A model generated the notes under the pieces. The model had not been told where the DNA came from. It worked only from the letters and a program-made list of their open reading frames with translations, and made no database searches. From the NCBI GenBank assembly GCA_030837445.1, contig JAUPKM010000425.1:1-10011 (forward strand): 10,011 nt of DNA, written 5' to 3'. The stretch's first letter is position 1. Each line of letters opens with the position of its first letter. The stretch is from Actinomycetota bacterium (GTDB lineage: Bacteria; Actinomycetota; Actinomycetes; S36-B12; UBA10799). The translations under genes were made by a program, and so were the position numbers. Below, in pieces: positions 5,348-10,011 of the stretch.

Positions 5348-5902
5348 GTGAGGCCTCCGGACTCGTCCGTTATACCCGCTCCGATCCCTCCGCCGACCTC
5401 CTGCTACCAGTGCGGCAAGTGCACCGCGGGTTGCCCCGTCGCGGATCTGGTCGATCTGATGCCTCACCAGGTGATGGGCCTGCTCCAGGCGGGTGAGGTG
5501 GACGCCGTCCTGGCCAGCGAGATGATCTGGCGCTGCGTGGCCTGCCACCAGTGCTCTGACCGGTGCCCCAAGAACGCCGACCCCGCCGGGCTGATGGACG
5601 CCTGCCGCGCCCTGTCGGTGCGCCGCGGCACGGCCGCTCCTGGCGTGCGGCGGACCGTCCTGTTCCAGCGTGAGTTTCTCGCGGGGATCCGCCGCGACGG
5701 CCGGGTCGGTGAGCTGGGGCTGATCGCCCGGTTCAAGACCAAGGCACTGGCCCGCGACGGCAGCGTGCCGCGGTTGCTCCAGGACGCCCCCCTGGCGCCG
5801 CGGCTTCTGGCCCGCCGGCGCCTGTCCCTGACCGGGGACCGGGTGCGCGACCGCGCCCTGGTCGCCCGGATCGTCGACCGCAGCCTGCGGGAGGACCAGT
5901 GA
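5348..5902 (+). CDS. hdrC: Heterodisulfide reductase subunit C-like iron-sulfur protein
   Basis: 184 aa from the GTG at 5348, preferred because GAGGGG (5335-5340) lies 7 nt upstream. An in-frame ATG at 5330 would add six residues but has no ribosome binding site and nearly abuts the operator. Two classic [4Fe-4S] motifs are present: CYQCGKCTAGCP (19-30) and CVACHQCSDRCP (63-74). This is the HdrC two-cluster ferredoxin fold, followed by a basic helical tail with no membrane segment, so the protein is soluble. HdrC passes electrons from HdrA to the catalytic clusters of HdrB. The stop overlaps the GTG start of hdrB by 4 nt (5899-5902). Confidence 0.93.
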   Translation: MRPPDSSVIPAPIPPPTSCYQCGKCTAGCPVADLVDLMPHQVMGLLQAGEVDAVLASEMIWRCVACHQCSDRCPKNADPAGLMDACRALSVRRGTAAPGVRRTVLFQREFLAGIRRDGRVGELGLIARFKTKALARDGSVPRLLQDAPLAPRLLARRRLSLTGDRVRDRALVARIVDRSLREDQ

Positions 5903-6789
5903 AGATCGGCTACTACCCCGGCTGCGCGTTGCACGGGTCCTCCAACGACTACGAGCAGTCGGTCCGGGCCTGCCTGGGCGTGCTCGGCGTCGACCTCGCC
6001 GAGCTGGACGACTGGGTCTGTTGCGGCGCGACCGCTGCCCACTCGGTCAGCCGCACCCTGGCCGTGGCCCTGCCCGCCCGCAACCTGGCCATCGCCGAGC
6101 GCGACGGCCTGGACCAGCTGCTCGCCCCGTGCCCGCTGTGCTCGATGGAGTTCTGTGCCTCCAAACGCCTCCTGCAGAACGACCCCGAGGCGCGGGAGAA
6201 GATGTCCCGGATCGTCGAGGCCCCGGTGACCGGCGCGACCGACGTCCTCAACCTGGTGCAGGTGCTGCAGCAGGTCGGGGCGGACACCCTGCGGGAGCGT
6301 GCGGTGCGTGAACTGGGTGAGTTCCGCCCTGCCTGCTACTACGGCTGCATGCTCACCCGCCCCCGGGCGGTGGTCGCCTTCGACGACCCCGAGCACCCCA
6401 CCTCGATGCAGGAGATCCTGGCCGCCCTCGGCGCCGAGCCGGTGGACTGGAACGCGGCGACCGAGTGCTGCGGGGCCGGCCTGACGATCGCCGACCCGGA
6501 GACCGTCGCCCACCTCGCCGGCCGGGTGCTCGCCGACGCCCGGTCCCACGGGGCGAACTGCCTGGTCGTCGCGTGCCCGATGTGCCACGTCAACCTCGAC
6601 ATGAAGCAGCAGGACGCCGCCCGCGCGGCGGGCGTGCCCGGCGACCTGCCGGTCTATTACCTCAGCGACCTGGTCGGCCTGGCCTTGGGCCTGTCCCCGA
6701 GCGTGCTGGGCGTGGACCGTCACCTCGTGCCCGCTCGCACCACGGCGGACGCCGGACCGGGCGCCACGGCCGGGAAGCGGGGGGAGTAG
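5899..6789 (+). CDS. hdrB: Heterodisulfide reductase subunit B-like catalytic protein
   Basis: 296 aa starting at GTG, with CGGGAGG (5888-5894) as ribosome binding site. It contains two full CCG domains: C9, C41-C42, C78, C81, and C150, C190-C191, C226, C229 (YPGC, VCCG, CPLC; YGC, ECCG, CPMC). In methanogen HdrB these two motifs hold the unusual non-cubane [4Fe-4S] clusters that cleave CoM-S-S-CoB. The full set of cysteines is present, so the protein should be catalytically competent. An actinobacterium lacks CoM and CoB, so the real substrate is likely another disulfide or an electron-accepting protein, and is unknown. The C-terminal 20 residues are Ala/Gly-rich and probably disordered. It lies 3 nt before hdrA. 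Confidence 0.95.
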   Translation: MKIGYYPGCALHGSSNDYEQSVRACLGVLGVDLAELDDWVCCGATAAHSVSRTLAVALPARNLAIAERDGLDQLLAPCPLCSMEFCASKRLLQNDPEAREKMSRIVEAPVTGATDVLNLVQVLQQVGADTLRERAVRELGEFRPACYYGCMLTRPRAVVAFDDPEHPTSMQEILAALGAEPVDWNAATECCGAGLTIADPETVAHLAGRVLADARSHGANCLVVACPMCHVNLDMKQQDAARAAGVPGDLPVYYLSDLVGLALGLSPSVLGVDRHLVPARTTADAGPGATAGKRGE

Positions 6790-6792
6790 CTG

Positions 6793-8817
6793 ATGTCCAG
6801 GATCGGAGTGTTCCTGTGCTGGTGCGGGGAGAACATCGCCCGCACCGTCGACGTCGAGGCCGCCACTGAGCGGATCGCCGTGCTGCCCGGCGTGCAGCTG
6901 GCCACGCACTACACGTACATGTGCTCGGACCCCGGGCAGGCCCGGGTTCGCGCGGCGATCGCCGAGCAGGGTCTGGACGGCGTCGTCATCGCCTCCTGCT
7001 CGCCGCACATGCACCTGCGGACCTTCCGGCGCGCTGCCGCGGCGGCCGGCCTGAACCCGTACCTGGTCGAGATGGCCAACATCCGCGAGCAGTGCTCCTG
7101 GGTGCACCATGACCGGGCCACCGCCACGGACAAGGCCGTGGACATCGTCCGGATGGCCGTCCAGAAGGTGGCCGCCGACCGTGAGCTGCACCCGGTGCGG
7201 GTCCCGGTGACCAAGCGGGCCCTGGTGATCGGCGGGGGAGTGGCCGGGATCCAGGCCGCCTTGGACATCGCCGACGCCGGCCACGAGGTGGTCCTGGTCG
7301 AGCGGGCGCCCAGCATCGGCGGCACGATGGCCGGGCTGTCCGAGACCTTCCCCACCCTGGACTGCTCGCAGTGCATCCTCACCCCCCGGATGGTCGAGGT
7401 CGGCCAGCACCCGCGGATCACCCTGTACACCCACGCCGAGGTCGAGAAGGTCGACGGTTTCGTCGGCAACTTCACCGCCACGATCCGGCGCAAGGCTCGT
7501 TACATCGACACCGACGCCTGCACCGGCTGCGGGGACTGCTGGAACCGCTGTCCGGTGAAGAAGGTGCCCAGCGAGTTCGACCACGGCACCGGCAACCGCA
7601 CCGCGGTGTACGTCCCGTTCCCGCAGGCGGTGCCGGCCCGCCCGGTGATCGACCCGGAGACGTGCATCTACCTCAAGGACGTCGCCGCCGGCCGGCCGAA
7701 GCCCCGCTGCGGGGCGTGCGCCAAGAAGTGCGCGGCCGAGGCGGTGCGCCTGGACGACGTCGACCGCACCGTGACCGAGCAGATCGGCGCGGTCGTTGTC
7801 GCCACCGGGTTCGACCTGTACTCGATCGGCCCCGATCAGCCGGACCCGCGCCTTCAGGGTTACCCCGAGTACGGCCACGGGCGCTACCCGGACGTGATCG
7901 ACTCTCTGCAGTTCGAGCGCCTGGTCTCGGCGTCCGGACCCACCGGCGGCGAGCTGCGTCGGCCCAGCGACGGCAAGATACCCCGGCGGGTGGTGTTCGT
8001 CAGCTGCGTCGGCAGCCGCGACGACGCCAAGGGCATCTCGTACTGCAGCAAGGTCTGCTGCATGTACTCGGCCAAGCACACGATGCTCTACCGGCACAAG
8101 GTGCCCGACGGCGAGGCGCACGTCTTTTACATGGACATCCGCGCGGCCGGCAAGGGCTACGACGAGTTCGTGCGCCGTGCCGTGGAGCAGGACGGCGCGC
8201 GGTACCACCGCGGCCGGGTCGCCGAGATCGTGCAGGACGGCGATCACCTGGTGGTCAGCGGTGCCGACACCCTGCTCGGACGCCGGCTCACCCTCGAGGC
8301 CGACCTGGTGGTCCTGGCCACCGCGATCCGCCCGGCCGCCGGGTCGGACCGGATCGCCCGCGGCCTGAACGTGGGCCTGGACCAGGACGGTTTCATGTCC
8401 GAGGCCCATCCCAAGCTGCGCCCGGTCGAGACCACGGCCGCCGGGGTGTTCCTCGCCGGGGCCTGCCAGGGGCCCAAGGACATCCCCGAGAGCGTCGCTC
8501 AGGCATCAGCCGTCGCGGGCAAGGTCGCGGTGCTCTTCGCCGGCGACGAGCTGACCCGCGAGCCCGAGATCGCCCACGTCGACCCGAACCGGTGCTCCGG
8601 ATGCCTGGCCTGCGTGCGCACCTGCCCGTTCACCGCGATCGGCACCGCCGACGTGCTCGACCGCGAGGGGCACGTGATCAGGACCACCGCCCGGGTCAAC
8701 GAGGGCCTGTGCATGGGCTGCGGCACCTGTGTCGCCGTGTGCCCGAGCAAGAGCGTCGACCTCGACGGTTTCAGCGAGGAGCAGATGTACGCCCAACTTG
8801 AGGGGATCAGCCTGTGA
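6793..8817 (+). CDS. hdrA: Heterodisulfide reductase subunit A-like flavoprotein (electron bifurcation hub)
   Basis: 674 aa with the complete HdrA architecture. N-terminal FLCWCGENI (7-15) is followed by a thioredoxin-reductase-like FAD domain with VIGGGVAGIQAA (145-156) and ERAPSIGGTM (170-179). CSQC (191-194) comes next, then an inserted ferredoxin with CTGCGDCWNRCP (243-254) and C291, C306, C309, C313. The second half of the flavin domain holds SCVGSRD (404-410) and YCSKVCC (417-423). The C405-C418-C422-C423 spacing is that of the extra [4Fe-4S] site of methanogen HdrA. Two C-terminal clusters are CSGCLACVRTCP (601-612) and CMGCGTCVAVCP (640-651). HdrA FAD splits electron pairs between ferredoxin and the HdrBC arm. 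The G-rich run just before the ATG can act as ribosome binding site. The stop overlaps the next start (GTGA, 8814-8817). Confidence 0.97.
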   Translation: MSRIGVFLCWCGENIARTVDVEAATERIAVLPGVQLATHYTYMCSDPGQARVRAAIAEQGLDGVVIASCSPHMHLRTFRRAAAAAGLNPYLVEMANIREQCSWVHHDRATATDKAVDIVRMAVQKVAADRELHPVRVPVTKRALVIGGGVAGIQAALDIADAGHEVVLVERAPSIGGTMAGLSETFPTLDCSQCILTPRMVEVGQHPRITLYTHAEVEKVDGFVGNFTATIRRKARYIDTDACTGCGDCWNRCPVKKVPSEFDHGTGNRTAVYVPFPQAVPARPVIDPETCIYLKDVAAGRPKPRCGACAKKCAAEAVRLDDVDRTVTEQIGAVVVATGFDLYSIGPDQPDPRLQGYPEYGHGRYPDVIDSLQFERLVSASGPTGGELRRPSDGKIPRRVVFVSCVGSRDDAKGISYCSKVCCMYSAKHTMLYRHKVPDGEAHVFYMDIRAAGKGYDEFVRRAVEQDGARYHRGRVAEIVQDGDHLVVSGADTLLGRRLTLEADLVVLATAIRPAAGSDRIARGLNVGLDQDGFMSEAHPKLRPVETTAAGVFLAGACQGPKDIPESVAQASAVAGKVAVLFAGDELTREPEIAHVDPNRCSGCLACVRTCPFTAIGTADVLDREGHVIRTTARVNEGLCMGCGTCVAVCPSKSVDLDGFSEEQMYAQLEGISL

Positions 8818-9296
8818 GCGCCGAGTCCGAAGCCGCCGAGGTCCCGTTCGAGCCTGAGCCCGCCGGGGTTCCGTTCGAGCCCCGGGTGGTCGCCCTGGTC
8901 TGCAACTGGTGCACCTACCTGGGCGCCGACCTCGCCGGCACCAACCGCCTGGAGTACCCGGCCAACGTCCGCATCGTGCGCGCCCCCTGCACCGGCCGGA
9001 TCGACTTCCAGCTGGTGGTCAAGGCCTTCGAAGGCGGCGCGGACGCCGTGATCGTCTCGGGCTGCCACCCGGGAGACTGCCACTACACCTCGGGCAACTA
9101 CCACGCCCGGCGCCGCTGGGGCGTGTTCCGCCCGCTGATGGATCTGCTCGGCCTGGACGTCGACCGGGTGCACTTCGCCTGGATCTCGGCCGCCGAGGGC
9201 CGCAAGTGGGCCGAGTTCGTCACCGAGGTGGTCGAACGGACCCGCGCCCAGGGCCCGAACACCGCCTTCCGCGCGATGGCCGAGGAGAGCCGATGA
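8814..9296 (+). CDS. MvhD/FlxD-like hydrogenase-type iron-sulfur linker subunit
   Basis: 160 aa from GTG 8814, with GAGGGG (8800-8805) 8 nt upstream. Residues 25-145 form the MvhD domain: VVALVCNWCTYLGADLAG (C30, C33), RIVRAPCTGRID (C59), SGCHPGDCHY (C84, C89). The end resembles the family's WISAAEG-K-AEFV-E. These cysteines bind the [2Fe-2S] cluster that carries electrons from the input enzyme to HdrA. The first 24 residues are extra and acidic, with a small repeat (VPFEPEPAG then VPFEPRV); they may be a linker or an artefact of an early start. Lying between hdrA and the FlxC-like gene, it fits the FlxD role of NADH-dependent Flx-Hdr complexes better than a hydrogenase, since no hydrogenase gene is seen. 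It overlaps the next gene by ATGA (9293-9296). Confidence 0.9.
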   Translation: MSAESEAAEVPFEPEPAGVPFEPRVVALVCNWCTYLGADLAGTNRLEYPANVRIVRAPCTGRIDFQLVVKAFEGGADAVIVSGCHPGDCHYTSGNYHARRRWGVFRPLMDLLGLDVDRVHFAWISAAEGRKWAEFVTEVVERTRAQGPNTAFRAMAEESR

Positions 9297-10011
9297 ACGC
9301 CCCGGACACCGAGGCCGCCGCTCTGCGCGAGCGCTGCCGCACCTTGCTCGCCGAGGGCACGGTGCAGGTGGTCGTCGGCTACGGGGAGGTCCTCGCGGAC
9401 GGCGGGGGCGACGTCCGCCCGGTGTTCGTCACCGACCCCGCGGACGTCGGCGCGCTGGTCCTGGACCGCCGGTGCCGGCAGGACCTGGTCACCTACCTGC
9501 TCCGCCCCGAGGTCGCGGCCCTGGGCCGGGCGGCCGTCGTCGTCAAGGGCTGCGACGCGCGCGCCGTGGCGGTGCTGGTGCAGGAGTCGCAGCTGGTCCG
9601 CGACGACGTGCACGTGATCGGCGTCGCCTGCGACGACGAAGGCGTCGGCGCGCCCCGGTGCCGAAGCTGTCCGGTGCGCACTCCCCGCGGCGTCGACGAG
9701 GTGGCCGGTGCGCTCGCGGACGGTCCCCAGGGGGCAGACCCGGGCGTGGAGCCCCCGGCCGCGGAGGTCCCGGCCGTGGAGCCCCCGGAGGGGGACCGGT
9801 ACGCGCGGGTGGAGGAGTTCCTGCGCCTGACTCCGGCCGAGCGCCTGGCCTACTGGCGCTCGGAGTTCGCCCGGTGCACCCGCTGCCACGCCTGCCGCCA
9901 GGTATGCCCGCTGTGTTACTGCCGGGTCTGCGTGGTGGACCGCAGCCGGCCTCAGACCGTGCCCACCTCCGCGCACCCGGTCGGGGTGCTCGAGTTCCAC
10001 CTCACCCGGGC
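9293..10011 (+). CDS. FlxC/FrhB-like iron-sulfur subunit (3' end outside window)
   Basis: 239 residues visible and still open at the edge. The start is the ATG of ATGA, with GAGGAGAG (9281-9288) before it. The N-terminal part resembles the FrhB/FdhB-type fold: VVVKGCDARAVAVLVQESQL (82-101) and VRDDVHVIGVAC (102-113), followed by CRSC (123-126). A low-complexity Pro/Glu linker (about 145-168) leads to a ferredoxin-type motif CTRCHACRQVCP (195-206), directly followed by C208, C210 and C213. In Flx-Hdr operons this place is taken by FlxC, an iron-sulfur protein carrying electrons from the flavin NADH-oxidising FlxA and FlxB towards FlxD/HdrA. The assignment rests on these motifs and gene order. 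A formate dehydrogenase or F420-type beta subunit is a possible alternative, to be decided by the missing C-terminus and the next gene. Confidence 0.78.
   Translation, partial: MNAPDTEAAALRERCRTLLAEGTVQVVVGYGEVLADGGGDVRPVFVTDPADVGALVLDRRCRQDLVTYLLRPEVAALGRAAVVVKGCDARAVAVLVQESQLVRDDVHVIGVACDDEGVGAPRCRSCPVRTPRGVDEVAGALADGPQGADPGVEPPAAEVPAVEPPEGDRYARVEEFLRLTPAERLAYWRSEFARCTRCHACRQVCPLCYCRVCVVDRSRPQTVPTSAHPVGVLEFHLTR

Noticed and set aside
5464..8409. A 981-codon open frame on the minus strand
   Set aside because: It is antisense to hdrC, hdrB and hdrA, whose motifs are complete. Its translation is Val/Gly/His/Arg/Asp-rich low-complexity sequence typical of GC-rich shadows.
1..10011. CRISPR array, tRNA, rRNA, insertion sequence ends
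   Set aside because: No regularly spaced repeats, no cloverleaf-like sequence and no transposase motifs were seen on reading either strand.

Overview
The window is about 10 kb of very GC-rich DNA with GTG starts, 4-nt gene overlaps, a probable leaderless transcript and a zinc-responsive (Zur-type) set of Cys-free ribosomal proteins. This points to a high-GC actinobacterium. The heterodisulfide-reductase-type electron-transfer operon and the chelatase genes (often part of corrinoid synthesis) suggest an anaerobic or facultative lineage, such as a propionibacteria-like group. That placement is inference; no rRNA or other marker gene settles it.

Layout. (1) 1-1918: the 3' part of a ChlD-type VWA subunit, overlapping by 4 nt a complete ChlI-type AAA+ ATPase. 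Together these are the motor pair of a magnesium or cobalt chelatase. (2) 1919-2540: a lone HicB-type antitoxin-like gene with two ribbon-helix-helix domains and no HicA toxin beside it, preceded by 10-bp-phased repeats and followed by a hairpin. (3) 2552-4834: a divergent low-zinc region. Leftward run an Mrf/CobW-like gene and rpmE2 (L31B). Rightward run rpmB, rpmG and rpsN, all of the type lacking zinc-binding CxxC motifs. A Zur-box-like palindrome (4077-4091) lies between the two arms and can control both. (4) 4835-5290: no intact gene. It holds frameshifted fragments, one clearly resembling the C-terminus of DUF4143 ATPases. (5) 5296-10011: two tandem TGGTNNNACCA operators, then hdrC-hdrB-hdrA, an MvhD/FlxD-like subunit and a partial FlxC/FrhB-like iron-sulfur protein. 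All are translationally coupled and run off the window.

How the genes work together. When zinc is scarce, release of Zur would switch on Cys-free ribosomal proteins that replace zinc-binding paralogs, along with an Mrf-like factor that in mycobacteria helps ribosome hibernation. The Hdr/Flx block looks like a soluble flavin-based electron-bifurcating complex. HdrA carries the FAD, HdrB and HdrC form the disulfide-reducing arm, the MvhD-like protein links HdrA to the electron input, and the last gene starts the NADH-oxidising side. Its expression is probably controlled by an FCD-type GntR regulator, judged only from the operator pattern. The operon's missing partners should lie just beyond position 10011.
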